The notes: a model not told the origin generated them from the letters alone. Shown: positions 1 through 12,215, numbered from the stretch's first letter. The stretch is 64,000 bases of DNA from Sweltsa coloradensis (GCA_024449915.1 JAMZAV010002219.1:62001-126000); one strand, 5' to 3'. Translations and numbers: made by a program.

Positions 1-400
1 GGCCATCCACTATTGAATCAACCTACCTTCCCCGCCGCGACAACTTTCGCAGAGCAATAAATACACCATTGCGGGTTTATGCGAGTCCACGAGCTTGAAC
101 TTCAGCCCCGAGCCAGAACTTTAAAGAATAATGACGACTCGGACAAGTGGCCAACTCCCGTCCGCAAACGGAGAATAGCGAAGCAGACGAATGGCTCGAA
201 TACATAAAAGAGCAGGAAAGAAAGAAACTCGAGGTTATCACCTCACTAAGAGAGATAATAAAAAACTGCAAATACTGCAGTTGCAGACAATGTTGTTACA
301 GAACCCTGGCAGTTTCTTTAGTACCCGGGCCCATTGCATTGAAAGATGTCTTACCATCTAAGTTGTACGACCACTACATGCTGCTTCACGTGGCCATACG

Positions 401-806
401 GATATTGGTATTAGTTTTAGTATTAGTAGTTTAAGGGCGCTTTAATAGCTAAGATTATTCGCGCCTCCAAGATAAAACAATTTCTATAAGTGTCGAGTTA
501 ACACCATGTATACTTCTTTCCAAGGGGAGGAACGTAAGGGGTGACGCGGGGGGACAAGAAGGTGGACATGCCTGTGCTGGTCAGAACCAGCCACAAGCGT
601 ATGGGGAGGGCAGGGGTTCCCCCACATCGTGGTCGTCTTCGTCTGTGTCATCATCCGTCCGTGTTGTCCATTGTCGTTGCTGCCCGGGGAGGTAGTCAAA
701 GGGAAGGGGAAGTTCCCCGACGACGCCCCAAAAGCTCGCCATTATTTTTTGGGAGAAAAACCCTCCCCTACTCACGGGCCAAACCACGAGAAGGTTGCGA
801 GTTGAA
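401..806 (-). repeat. SA retroposon body with beta-type tail (copy 1)
   Basis: The 531-806 part matches the body of the SA short retroposon found many times in this window. Read on the minus strand it is followed by a different 3' end (401-530) containing the beta hairpin (GGGCGC at 435-440, GCGCCT at 461-466) and a tail of TTAGTATTAG-type repeats. No coding potential is apparent, and the open frames across it are shadows of the GC-rich body. Confidence 0.6.
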
Positions 807-1009
807 TGATCAAGACAATCAAACAAGGGAATTGAGGCCTATACTGAGGATCATACCTACCGGCAGTTTGTTTTTCAACCCGATCGTCCATCAGCGAATC
901 AACCGGTTTTTTACAGCAATGCTAACTCTCGCCTTAACAACAATATGATCTGTAAACAGAGTTGGGACCAAAAACGACTCGAATATGAAGTAAAAAACAA
1001 GTTTTAGTA

Positions 1010-1222
1010 GCCTCTGCGAGAGGCTTCTTCCGTAGTACAGGGCGATTTTTTTCTTCTTGATTTTGGAAGAAGTTAAGGTCTGAAGGGAATAGTTGGGCGT
1101 GCCCGAGGCTAAAACTCCTCGGGCCCCGGGGCGAAGCTTCTGCGTAAGTTTCTTTGTAGTACCCTTCGGGTTGGAAATTGTTTTCTGGGTGCACCCGAGG
1201 CTGGGCCCCCTCGGGGCACCCC
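1010..1222 (+). other. GC-rich hairpin array, copy 1
   Basis: A series of perfect or near-perfect inverted repeats: GCCTCT-GCG-AGAGGC at 1010-1024, then a CCCGAGG...CCTCGGG stem, ACCC-TTC-GGGT, and a long GGGTG..CCCGAGG/CCTCGGG..CACCC hairpin. It is cleaner in copy 2 (12216-12431). The function is unknown. It may be part of the 3' untranslated region of a minus-strand element or a structured RNA. Confidence 0.45.
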
Positions 1223-1264
1223 ATCGGGAAAAAAAAAAAAAAGGCGTGGGTGCTTGGTATGTTC

Positions 1265-2001
1265 TTATTATTAGTATTAGTATTAGTAGTTTTAGGGCGC
1301 TTCAACGCCCAAAGATTATTCGCGCCTCCAAGATATTTAGTTGACTATGTATGAATGTAAAATACGGTTAAAAAGGTTAAATGTGTTTTCAAATCATTGT
1401 CGTGAAAAAATTGCCAAGGTCGATATATTGTAGACACCCAAAATCGGGAAAGGTATACATGCTAAAGTTGTCATATGTAGAAAATGCCAAATTACCTAAT
1501 ACATAATCATAATCATAATTGGGAAAAACGTTCCCAACGTCGTCATATATGAATAGCAATTAAACATGCTTCTTTGGATTTTTTTTTGAACTGTCATAGT
1601 TTGTTGATCAGATTGCTAAGATTAAAATGTGATAAGTTTTTCACTGTTTCAAAAGACAAAAGTGAATTTTATGATAGATTTAATTAAATTGGAGTCTCAA
1701 CCCATCATACTTAGAGCAGTCAGTCAACAAATGATGAACGGATAGCAACACATCACACGTGTCGCAAATCGGAGCAATCTTATCTCTGGTAAAAAGATAG
1801 GCATGGGTGAGGTGTGTGTGCCCTATTCGTACTCGCGCTAATACAACCTCCTCACGACGAGAAAGTATGGAAGAAGGGGGTCGCACCTTCAGTGAAAGAA
1901 TGGGCATCACACGACGCAGCTTATTATTCTGCAAAGCATTCCAACAATCCTGACCTAATTTCAACATATGGTTCTTGAACCCACTGTGGAAATCAGGAAC
2001 A
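1265..2001 (-). pseudogene. 3' end of I-like LINE-beta, copy 1
   Basis: The minus-strand reading from 1990 to 1680 gives the C-terminal tail typical of RNase H-bearing I/R1-type LINE polyproteins: RVRIGHTHLTHAYL, then a C-x2-C...H...C cluster (CDTCDVLLSVHHLLTDC). The 3' untranslated region runs to the beta hairpin at 1295-1327 and a CTAATA-type tail. The upstream RNase H part seen in copy 2 is missing because the copy breaks at 2001. Confidence 0.75.
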
Positions 2002-2467
2002 ACATTTGTGTTATGACTTTTGGATAAATTAAATAGTTAAATTAGTAAATTGTGGTTTAATATTTTCTCTCATCAGGATAAAACCAGTAGTCGCTCGCTT
2101 TCGAGTATTGGTTATTACCCTTTCATGATTGACAGAATTACTGGTTCGGGTCAATACTCGAATTTGAGCCATAACACCTAGATCCAGTTTATATAAATAA
2201 AGAAATAAATGTGCGACATTCAGCGGAACAAAACATGCATAGCCCCTTTGGGTTTTAGCTGCATGTGGTCTGGAACAATTGCAATGGCATCAATATCCAT
2301 GCTACCATATCCAGTTCATACAGCGCGGGGAAGAGTCGGCATTCAACATAGTGATTTGCATCCCATGCGTAAGTGCGACATTCAGCGGAACAAATATTGC
2401 ATGCTTAAAAAAGGGTTGAAAGAAGTGTGTGATTTCTAATAATAGGCTATATTTTTTTCTGTTACAG

Positions 2468-2996
2468 CTGTAAATGAAAAAATGATTGGCTTACGGGCCC
2501 TAATCTGAATGCCCAAGTTATGCAAAATTTCCCGCCATGCTGCAGGCCTTAACAGCCCGTCAAGAACCCGTTGCAGAACCTGGAATGACAGCACGAGTTT
2601 CTTTTCCCTGCCACAACAGAACCTATTGCAGGACTGCCATGCGCAGGAATAAAAGATTTATTGGGGCTAAACGAGCTACTTCGAGACAAAAACTGAGCTT
2701 AGCAAGAGAGTAAGGAAGTTTTTAGTGACTTAAAGCTATTATAACAAAAAAGGGTGTTGTTTGTGCTAACTTTATAAGTATGTAACTAAGCCAATTCAAA
2801 TTACAAATGTGATTAAAAAATTGTTCCAAGTTGCATATCTTAGTCTGTTTGGGGAAAGGTCCGATCCGAGATTGTGCAAACATCCTGAAGCATGTTTTTT
2901 CCAAGTCGCTTGCCCTCCAGATGAATTGGATTGGGACTCGAGGAAAGCGGTCGATTAGAGACTTCAAGGGGTCCTCAATTTAATTTACCGTAAGAA
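2468..2996 (+). pseudogene. DUF4806-like gene, copy 1 (frameshifted)
   Basis: This is the counterpart of the gene at 18893-19417. The polypyrimidine tract and AG acceptor before 2468 are kept. The first exon has extra C, A and T bases that destroy the frame (for example around 2525-2540 and 2605). The second exon, about 2838-2994, has lost bases in G and A runs, so the conserved region no longer reads through. Whether this is biological decay or sequence error cannot be told here. Confidence 0.5.
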
Positions 2997-3024
2997 ATAC
3001 CGGAAATTATCTAATCAACATGAT

Positions 3025-3100
3025 TGATATTAGTTAGTTAGTTAGTTATTAGGGTTTAAGGGCACACAACACTAAGGTTATCAGTGCCCGTATTCTCTTA
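3025..3100 (-). repeat. Solo LINE-gamma 3' terminus (copy 1)
   Basis: The minus-strand reading ends in the gamma hairpin (GGGCAC 3060-3065 pairs with GTGCCC 3084-3089) followed by TTAAACCCTAAT and AACTAACTAA repeats. The same end occurs at 15775-16389 and 28955-29016, where it follows LINE-gamma sequence. It looks like a strongly 5'-truncated LINE insertion. Confidence 0.6.
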
Positions 3101-3844
3101 TATAATGGCATGTTATTTTTAAATCCTATTATAGATATAGTAGGGTTGCCGTTTGATAATCGATGTATCGAATGATACGATTATTTTCCGAAACGATTGA
3201 TAATCGATTCAGTCTTCCCGAATCGATCATCAATAAATCGATAATTCAATAGCTCGCCCTTTAGAAATTTTATAATTAAAACCGCTCGCTATACATACAG
3301 AACTTTATAAATATTCCCTGTCATAACATTATCTCTTTATTCTGTGAAATATTCGTCCACTGCGAGATCTACAACACGCGTATGGAACGAAGTCCGAAGC
3401 GAAACGCATCGCTCCTGCCCTGCTTGCAACTTGCATAGCGTACGGTGTTGCGGGGTGGCTTCACTCGCCGCGCCTTCAGGCACCCGATTGCTCAACCTCG
3501 CATCGTCACAACCGATATTGTAGTAGGTACACCATCAGGTCAACAAAAGCATCTACGAGATGAATTCCTCCACACCCCCCGCGCCACTCGTTATCGCTTT
3601 AATTCAGTCCATAGTGCTAAGATAATATTATCTCATCAGTTCTCCACGACCAATATTACGTCGTCTTTCAAAGTTATGTTGAATATTATTCGTCTCGTCA
3701 CGTAATAAATATTAGAGCCAAAACACAAAAATGAAGATTCCCCGTCCGGTGGTTTTTTCCCGCAAAAGATTGTTTACTCCCTGATTTGCTGTTCCTGATT
3801 TTTTTGCTTACCTTACATTCGTTTGAGTGGGATCGTCAAAATAA

Positions 3845-3960
3845 ATCATTTTTTTTCTTTTCGTTTTCTTTTTTAAACGTTTTTTTTTCTTTCTTTCCCT
3901 TTTTTTCTTTCGTTCTCTTTTTCTTTTCTTTTCTTTTTTTTTTCTTTTCTTTCCATTCCC
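3845..3960 (+). repeat. Polypyrimidine (T/C) tract
   Basis: About 115 bases made almost only of T and C, mostly TTTCT units. It is shorter in copy 2 (about 20270-20335). The open frames rich in Phe/Ser on + and Lys/Arg on - are composition artefacts. Confidence 0.85.
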
Positions 3961-5089
3961 CACCCTTTTTTGTATTTGATTCATTCTTAATTGCATTTAA
4001 TATCCTTTTTATTTGTTACCAAATTTTTTGGGTTTTTAAAATGCATTGTTGTAATATTACTATTTCAAATATTTACTTAAATGTGTTCATTGTTATGCCC
4101 TGCATCGAAAAGATTTAAATAGTTGTCCTTCCTTTGTAAATCAGTTTTTATAACTGAATAGGATAGACGTTAAATGAATTTAGAAAATACTAAACAAAAT
4201 GACATTAGTTTATTACGGGGTGCAATACATTACACATTCGCACGCTTTCGGTTGCAACTTGCATTCAACGCGTGAACTTTCCGCGGTTCCGCCAGCCCTG
4301 CTTCGTGGTGCCTTACCACGCCAGCAAGCCGTCCGGCGCCGCGCCCTCGAGCTGTCCATTGTCCACATCACGTGCGCGCAGGGAAGAAATTCTACTTCGC
4401 GTACAGGGGTGTCCGAAGCGCAGCGAAGCGACTTCCAGATCTGCATCCGTCATCGCAATACAAATACTACTGGGAAAATATATGCCATTGGATCTAGGCC
4501 CTTACGTTAACGCTGCCGAAAAAGCTAAAATTCAAGGCTCGAAATTGATTATTTTCACGCATTTCCCGAAAAAAATTGGATTTTTTGCAGACAAGTTTAA
4601 GAGATACGAACCAGCGACCTGGCTGTTTGAAATCGCAGTTAAATTCCCCACAAAAAAAATATGAGCCTTCTCTTCTAGGCCTTAGGTTTACAGTGTCGGA
4701 AATGCAAAATAATCTATTCGAATGGCATTTTAACACACATGTCAACATTAAATTGAAGTTTTAAGCTAGGGAGAGAATAGAGATTCGAGCCCGGGACCAT
4801 TTTATTCGAATTCAGCAAAAAATTTACTTCAAGATAATATATAAGTGAGCTCTAGGCATGACGGTTATGTTAAAATAACTAGTATAAATATAGACTGTAA
4901 AAATAATAGAATCATCCATCCAGAATCATCCGTCCAAAAATTCAATAGAATCAGTTGTGAATTTTCTTCGAGAAAACCTATGACATAAGTTGAAAAGTTC
5001 AAATCTTATAAAAAAGGGTACCGGTGTTCTCTTTTTAACCAAGTTTAACCAATTTTTTTTTCAATTAGTTTCTTATGTTTTCGTTTCAG

Positions 5090-5982
5090 ATTTATCACGA
5101 AATATCTATTAGAGATTTTATGAAAATTTCAACTTTGATGAAGCCCTTCATGAACTCCCCACTCTTCGAAGATGAGGACTTTTGCCAACTCGTAGACAGA
5201 CTCACGAATGAGGAAGTAGATGGAACATCCGGCGGCGTCCCGTCAAACGCCGTCGAGACGGCGGTGGCCGCGGCTTCCGGGGGCCGCCGCCCTGGAGATT
5301 GCGGGGGCCGCCAACGACATCGACGCGGGGGCGGCCAACGTCGAGATCGACGAGCAAAACGACGGGGCGTCGTCGGATGTAAGTATGATGTGAATTTCTA
5401 TTAATCTTTATAATCTATCTTCATTATTGTTCTTGCTTGATTTAAATTTTTGATTTTTTTGCAGTCGGACAGGAGCGAGACCACGGACTACCTGGTTGAA
5501 GATCACCAAGATGTACAAGTGCCCATTATGCAATAAACAAATAAATGTCTTAAGGAACAAAATTGGAAGGATGCACGAACTAACGATTCTTGAAACCATC
5601 AGATTCATGGGGCGGTACACGAAAAGGAGGAACCTGGGTCGAGGCAGCCCGGGCGGCTGCCCCGGTCAACCGGACAAAGCTTCGGTGAGTACCTACTGGC
5701 ATGTTATTTTGGGAATTTAAAAGTATTTGACCATGTATTGGGAATTTGTGCATTTCTAATCTCCAGTCGGACGAGGACCAGGAAATGGTCGACACGCGAA
5801 GGTTTATACGGTGTCCGGTGAAGTACCGATGCGAACGTTGCGGTTACCGGGGCATCCGCCTCAGGGGACACCTCCCAAGGTACACCCCCATGAAAAAAGA
5901 GAAGCTTGAGAAGACCCTGAAAACGTGGGCGGCACGGAGGTTGCTGGACAAGACGAGACCTCCGTGCCACCCACGTCCCTAA
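5090..5982 (+). pseudogene. Spliced C2H2 zinc-finger gene, copy 1
   Basis: Three exons can be read: 5090-5378, 5465-5684 and 5767-5982, with GT..AG introns of about 86 and 82 nt. Exon 1 (absent from copy 2) encodes an acidic, Ala-rich segment ending ...NDGASSD. One extra G near 5280 breaks its frame. Exon 2 starts SDRSETTDYLVEDHQ, has one further frame break, then gives the finger YKCPLC..H..RMH. Exon 3 gives the second finger CERCGYRG...H and a basic tail. The function is unknown. C2H2 pairs of this kind occur in host regulators and in transposon proteins. Copy 2 reads more cleanly. Confidence 0.6.
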
Positions 5983-7484
5983 AGCCACCTCGTGCTTTTG
6001 AGATTGTGGAGCACCAAGGATTTTAGGCGTATAACAAAAATGGCTAGGAAGGTGGTAACCGTACCCGTACACACTCAGATTCAATCATTTCACAACTTTG
6101 ATCCAGTACACAACAAAGATTTATTATTTATATAGGCCTAGGCTTATACAAGTCTCGTCATAATTTACTGATTGGGTTTTGTCACCTAATTTAACCAGAG
6201 TTCCGATGTCCGTTTCACAAATTCATTGAACAGAAAAATGCCACATTGTAATGCTGGAAACACTCGCTCGAATGCTCTCTGTTACAAAAATAAGCATAAA
6301 ACATTTCCAAAAATTGTCATCCTCAGATCAAGGCAATACTTCGAAGCTAACGTAAATATATTATATATTTAAAAAAAAAAAAAACAGCTTCAAATCACCA
6401 AATGATTTTAGTATTGTCATTAGACTAAACTTAAACTGTTGTATTCTCAGTTGATGATTTAAGCACATTTTTTGAATTTTTGATTTTGTTTGTTAGACAA
6501 GAAAAAACAATGAGGACAGATTGACATATACCTTGACTCCCGCCAAACCGAAACTAGATCTAGAGCACCAAGTCCAAGAGAGAAATGATGTAGCATTGAC
6601 AAAACACATGTCGTAGGCAATATACTATTTACACCCAAAAAAAAACCTATGTGTATAATAATAGTAGTGAGTGGTATTCTTGTTGTCTGCAGATAGTCAA
6701 AAAGGATATATAAATACCAAAAGAATTTAAGAAGGATTCGTAAAGAGTTCTTTAGGCACGGGGAGAAAGAAACACAAGGACAAAGGTATACAATGAAGTG
6801 ATTGACAACGCCTCCCCCTCCGCTTACAACTCCGCCTAAAAGGGATACCTGGAAACTGTTGCGGGAAAAAGACTGAGGTAGGCCTAGTTGCACTTTTTTT
6901 TTGTTGATTATTGGTCTATAATAAGTGTAGGCCTACATATTTCAAATCTACAACTGTGATTGGATATATAGATTGTATTTCAATACAAGCGAGTGGAAAC
7001 TAGAAAGACATAAAAAGGGGCTGTTTTAAAACTAATACTCGCTTTCGCTAACATTTAGACGCTTTTAATAATAATATAGCTCATTATTTTGGGCAGCATT
7101 CCCCCTAGAAATCTAAGTAGTAATTCTCCAAAAGAGATCCAACTAAAATTATGGGTAGCGTAAACCAAAAGGGATACATGCAAAATATGTTTCAAATTTA
7201 ACTCTACTAGGAAACGACAAAGTCGTAGTTAGACATGTGAGCGAGTCATGTGTTGAATATCCGGTAACATTCCCTTTATCCACCTACCTAAGACTGGATC
7301 TAGAAACATGGGTCTTTCTTGCCCAGCCTATCATAGGCTAGAATGCGCATTTTGACCTTACAGTTGACGCGCCCTAAAACCCAAATAAACTCGAACCCCA
7401 TCATTTCGTATATAGTGATATACTATAGCAATCAATCAATCAAATGTTCCGGGTAATCAATACATGAAATCGCACACAGAATTG

Positions 7485-7830
7485 ATGAATTTTGAATGCA
7501 GCAAAAACTTGAACAAACAACACATACAGCAGCAACAGAAACTACCTTGGAGGCCCAATGAGACCCGAACGAAGAGCGTGGACCAAAAACACGTCTGCCT
7601 GAGACAAGAACAAAATACCGACTGTGAGGCCGCCGCGGGACTGTCCGCTGGGGTGAGTACAGGTGGAAGTCAAAGGTGCGGGCGGCGAGGTCATATAGAA
7701 GCTGCACGCAAAAATGCATTGACGTTTATTCAAATCCCGTTGATGACAGTAGCCCATGTGCTCTTAGGTGTGTAATTAATCAGTTTCGGAGCAATATGTG
7801 CGGAACAAAATAAACGTAAAACACAACATT
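7485..7830 (+). repeat. Repeat B copy
   Basis: A member of an A-rich dispersed family recognised by a core GTGCGGGGCGGCGAGGTCAT (here at 7674 with one change). The core is preceded by CAACAGA/CAAACAACAC-rich sequence and followed by a GTGTGTAATTAAT segment. It starts just where homology between the two duplicate blocks ends, so it may have inserted at or created that boundary. No coding frame is shared between copies. Confidence 0.65.
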
Positions 7831-8039
7831 ATTTAAGTCATGTACTTGACTGTGGGGTGAAACTTATTTATTTCCTATACACTCAATTAAATTTAATGGC
7901 ACGTCAACAAGTTTAAAACTCAAGGAACTACACCAGGACCTCGATCAAACAAAAGCCCCAGCATAGAAACCGGGTTATCTTTTGTGTGTCAAGGATTATC
8001 CCACACTAAAGAATCGAAAACAAAAAACATAAACCCATG

Positions 8040-8400
8040 GGCAGGGGGAAGACGAAACAACAATAATAACGACGTTTTAAAAGCAGGCAAAAAACAAAAA
8101 AATATCTGACAGAACAGACAAACTCAGAAAAGGAACAAACTTAACAGAACGATGCAGGAATTTTCTCACAAAAATAAATCAGCGTAAAAGAAGCTGCATC
8201 CCCTTGTATGTGGAGGGCTCGACAAGACCAGACCGAAAGACTGACACAAAAACGCCACCCACGACAAGACGACAGAAAGACTGCGAAGCCTGCTTCCCGT
8301 GTGGAAATACAAGTTGGTACAAAAGTTGCGGGGCGGCGAGGTCATATCGAAAGCTGCACGCAAGATGTTGATGTATTCAGGGCGCGACTGGCAGAAGTGC
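8040..8400 (+). repeat. Repeat B copy (diverged)
   Basis: It contains the Repeat B core (GGGGCGGCGAGGTCATATCG near 8329) and the upstream GACAAGAC...GACTGC stretch, with several small rearrangements. No gene is visible. Confidence 0.55.
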
Positions 8401-8689
8401 TGGGGGGGTCGAACGATTGCACCCGACTTTTGAATTCCCGGGCCCCCGTGGAAACATTTGTACACACTACACTCCCGCTTCAAAAAAATATATACCTATG
8501 GATTTTGTATTTGTTTACGGGGAGAAGAGTTCGAACAAATACATTAAATAGTATTTCGATGACTTTTCAGTTTCAGTAGGAATAGTGACTACATGTAAGT
8601 ATTTTTATTTTTTTCGCCGCCGCGCTACGAAGAAGAAGAAATTTCGATGGTGATTGCAAATATTTTGGTTTGGGTTTTCCAGTTTTCCA

Positions 8690-9110
8690 ACTAGCAAGGG
8701 ATGGCTTGGGTGGGGAGGGGGGGGGGCAGCGGGCGCGGCCGGGGGGATTAGAAAGTAGTACCGTGAATGTCTCCTTTAAAGGTTTACAGTTACGCTTACA
8801 CATTATTATTGGAAAAGTTTTGCTGATCAATCAAAATGTCCAGTATACACTCATCCCAAGTTCGTTTTTTCGAGTGTCAATTTTGGTACTTGCGAGTTAC
8901 ATTTTTGTTGTAAGCTTCCTCAAATATAATTTTCGCGAGATTGGATTTGGATTGGTAGTTTTTTCTTAGTTGGCGCTGTTAATCAGTCCTAAAATAGCTT
9001 TAAGGCCAAAAATATAACGAACCCCAAAAAATGTTCGCTTCGGCGAATGCTCCGGCGGCGGGGCTTTGCCCCAGACCTGCTTCACTAGGCGACCTCATAC
9101 AGGCTTACTA
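8690..9110 (-). repeat. Decayed G-rich element related to the MITE at 56972
   Basis: 9030-9085 read on the minus strand (TCTGGGGCAAAGCCCCGCC, then CGCCGAAGCG) resembles the interior of the MITE at 57058-57105. The G-run block at 8710-8745 resembles its G-rich ends. Ends and target duplication are not resolved. The stretch 8400-8690 shows nothing recognisable. Confidence 0.3.
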
Positions 9111-9159
9111 CAGCCAGCATCCGGCCTTTTCGACCGTCCGGCCTGATGTTACTCAAATC

Positions 9160-9310
9160 CTTTTGACAGCATAGCCCATGTGCTTTTAGTGTGTAAATTA
9201 ATTAGTTGCGAGTAATATTTCAGATTGTAGGAGGCTCATCCCTAGACATTATTTTCGCTAAAATGTCACCATTTCAGGGATTTTATTTTGTGCTTATGGC
9301 TAAGCCGACG
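9160..9310 (+). repeat. Repeat B 3' part
   Basis: It matches the downstream part of Repeat B: GACAGCATAGCCCATGTGC, GTGTAAATTAATTAGTT, then the TTTCAGGGATTTTA segment, also found at 49800-49920 and 54185-54310. The core and upstream half are absent. Confidence 0.55.
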
Positions 9311-9419
9311 AGAAAGAAGCGAAGCGAAGCTGTCGAGGCAGCAGCCGAACAAATCAGATTCCTGTCCCCAATACTTGCCGCAAAATTTAGCGCCGGCCTG
9401 TATCTACGCAACAGGTTAT

Positions 9420-11214
9420 GACTGTTTTCAAAGTCCCCAAAGGGGAAAAATTTTTGGGCAGGCCTAATTACCTACAGGCTATTTTTTATATTTTTGATGT
9501 TTCCATTTTTATCAAATTTATTGTCGTCATAATTTACTAATAAATGTAGGTTAGACCTACATAAGAGGCCTATACTACTTATTCTTTCAATATTAATAAT
9601 AATTAATAATAATTAATATATTTTAATTAATTTTTTTTTATTACTTATTAATAAATCGACTTTCAAATTTTATCATGGCTCATACCCAGCAAACCAAAAT
9701 GCGCTTTTGCAACTAATCTGCTGACCCAAACCACGCAGTACTTAATTGCAAATTACGGGTTTAAAAAATGGTGGTCAATGTAAAATTTGCCGATTGGGAA
9801 AAGTCCTAAATTTTTCTCGCGTGCGCTTTTTTGAATTGAATTTTTTTGAAATTAATGTACATGTTTTGTAAGGAAGGGGGATACTGAAGATTAAATACCC
9901 ATATATTTAAAACAACACAATCGAGAACCCGCACAGAATAAAAAGTCGTCCTGAGAATGTTGATGTGAGGTTCCTGGACAAAGCCACTCCAACTATTCCA
10001 AATCCAAACACAGAATTGATTGATTGAAAGATAAGGACTTTATTAAGCGCGGAAAGGCCATGGCAGTTTGGCAGGCAAAGCTGTGATTTATTCTATGGGG
10101 GGAAGAAGAGTGTTCATACAACAAATTTTACCGGACGAAGAAGGAAACAAGAAATGTTCGAGAGCGCATTGAACGTTTTAAAAAGTGCAATATTACCCAG
10201 CTCATTGCCAAGTTTCTTACTTCGAACAAAGACACTGTGCTGCAGCCGATTGTAGCCCAACAAGGCAGTAACATTTGTTAATGCAGGGATATGGAACGAG
10301 AACCTATCTTAACCTGCCTGAACGACTCCTTCTGCAGCTTAAGAATTTCACCACCAAGCAATTGGAGGAAAATGCATCAGAAATGAAGCAAATCATGTGA
10401 ATTTCTTAAGTTTCACTGGGACTGTCCAAATATTATAGTTAAACCTAGGAGAAAACAATGGTTTGCCCAGATTGTAAGAAACTCCAACCTAAAAAGCAAA
10501 AAGTTAAGTGTAGCCAAACAGAAAATAATCTTCAAAGATTATCTGAGTAGGTAGGTCTATAGTCAAACTTTTTTTGCACGGTTACTACTAGAATGTTTGT
10601 TTTTAATTAGTAATAACATTATCTTGGGCATTTTGTTACAAGATAATACTGGAAGGAAATTTTTTGAAGTCATTAAAAAGTTGCATTGAGAAGATGCATC
10701 GGATATAACTTCACCATTGATAGTTATCGTGAGGTCGCATTTGGATTGAGAGGCTGTGGTTTGTGATTTGATCATGGACCAAATTGCTTTTGAGGGGTTC
10801 CTAGATTCAGAGATTCAGTGATTTATGTAATGAGAAGATACAATGAATCACACAAGATCTTTTTTTACTTGATGCCTCCAGGCCTGGGACGAAAAAAGGC
10901 CCTGCAACAATCCACTTAAGATTTCCTCTCTGAGAACTACAGCCTTGTTCCTCAAGATGAAGTACAAACTGCTCACTGGCAACATTTGCAGGCGTTATTA
11001 TTGTATCTGTGTAAATTGTCAAAGTTGGCATATGTGCTTGCAGTTGCTGCAGTAACCACATGGCCTAGTCTGTAACTGCAACAGTCAGTAACTCTTGGTG
11101 CCTAAGTTCTGTATGTTAATATTAACTATATTAATATGGATTTCTTATATGGAACAAGCCTGCGTGATCAGCAGGGGAAGACTCCACAACCAAAATCTGG
11201 CAGCTCCATCGTCC
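9420..11214. other. No recognisable gene
   Basis: AT-rich sequence with short scattered open frames on both strands, none with a motif I recognise. A weak hint of coding decay lies at 10110-10400, a plus-strand stretch with several stops. There is an ATTAAT-rich patch at 9590-9650. Confidence 0.5.
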
Positions 11215-11613
11215 GGCCATCCACTATTGAATCAACCTACCTTCCCCGCCGCGACAACTTTCGCAGAGCAATAAATACACCATTGCGGGTTTATGCGAGT
11301 CCACGAGCTTGAACTTCAGCCCCGAGCCAGAACTTCAAAGAATAATGACGACTCGGACAAGTGGCCAACTCCCGTCCGCAAACGGAGAATAGCGAAGCAG
11401 ACGAATGGCTCGAATACATAAAAGAGCAGGAAAGAAAGGAACTCGAGGTTATCACCTCACTAAGAGAGATAATAAAAAACTGCAAATACTGCAGTTGCAG
11501 ACAATGTTGTTACAGAACCCTGGCAGTTTCTTTAGTACCCGGGCCCATTGCATTGAAAGATGTCTTACCATCTAAGTTGTACGACCACTACATGCTGCTT
11601 CACGTGGCCATAC

Positions 11614-12014
11614 GGATATTGGTATTAGTTTTAGTATTAGTAGTTTAAGGGCGCTTTAATAGCTAAGATTATTCGCGCCTCCAAGATAAAACAATTTCTA
11701 TAAGTGTCGAGTTAACACCATGTATACTTCTTTCCAAGGGGAGGAACGTAAGGGGTGACGCGGGGGGACAAGAAGTGGACATGCCTGTGCTGGTCAGAAC
11801 CAGCCACAAGCGTATGGGGAGGGCAGGGGTTCCCCCACGTCGTGGTCGTCTTCGTCTGTGTCATCATCCGTCCGTGTTGTCATTGTCGTTGCTGTCGGGG
11901 AGGTAGTCAAAGGGAAGGGGAAAGTTCCCCGACGACGACCCAGAGCTCGCCATTAGTTTTAGGGAGTAAAACTCCCCTACTCACGGGCCAAACCACGAGA
12001 AGGTTGCGAGTTGA
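11614..12014 (-). repeat. SA retroposon body with beta-type tail (copy 2)
   Basis: The SA body (about 11745-12014) is joined on the minus strand to a beta 3' end: a unique linker at 11685-11745, hairpin GGGCGC 11649-11654 / GCGCCT 11675-11680, then repeats of a TTAGTATTAG type. The alpha-tailed SA copies elsewhere share the body but not the linker or tail. 12015-12200 is an open frame of 61 codons with no recognised motif. Confidence 0.6.
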
Positions 12015-12215
12015 ATGATCAAGACAATCAAACAACGAATTGAGGCCTATACTGAGGATCATACCTACCGGCAGTTTGTTTTTCAATCCGATCGTCCATC
12101 AGCGAATCAACCGGTTTTTTCCAGCAATGCTAACTCTCGCCTAAACAACAATATGATCTGTAAACACAGTTGGGACCAACACGACTCGAATATGAAGTAA
12201 CAACAAGTTTTAGTA

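Larger units (their letters stand above)
1..7478. repeat. Segmental duplication, copy 1 (damaged)
   Basis: Near-identical to 11215-22388 by direct reading. 1-2001 matches 11215-13213, 2002-4015 matches about 18430-20400, and 5509-7478 matches about 20405-22388. The copy lacks 13214-18429. It carries 4016-5508, which copy 2 lacks. Most small differences are extra bases in homopolymers, and they break frames that stay open in copy 2. The true left end lies outside the window. It could be a real tandem duplication, or an unmerged second haplotype of lower sequence quality. Confidence 0.85.

Noticed and set aside
3808..3996. A Lys/Arg-rich nuclear protein on the minus strand
   Set aside because: It is a translation of a T/C-only tract. 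Copy 2 has a different length and no open frame.
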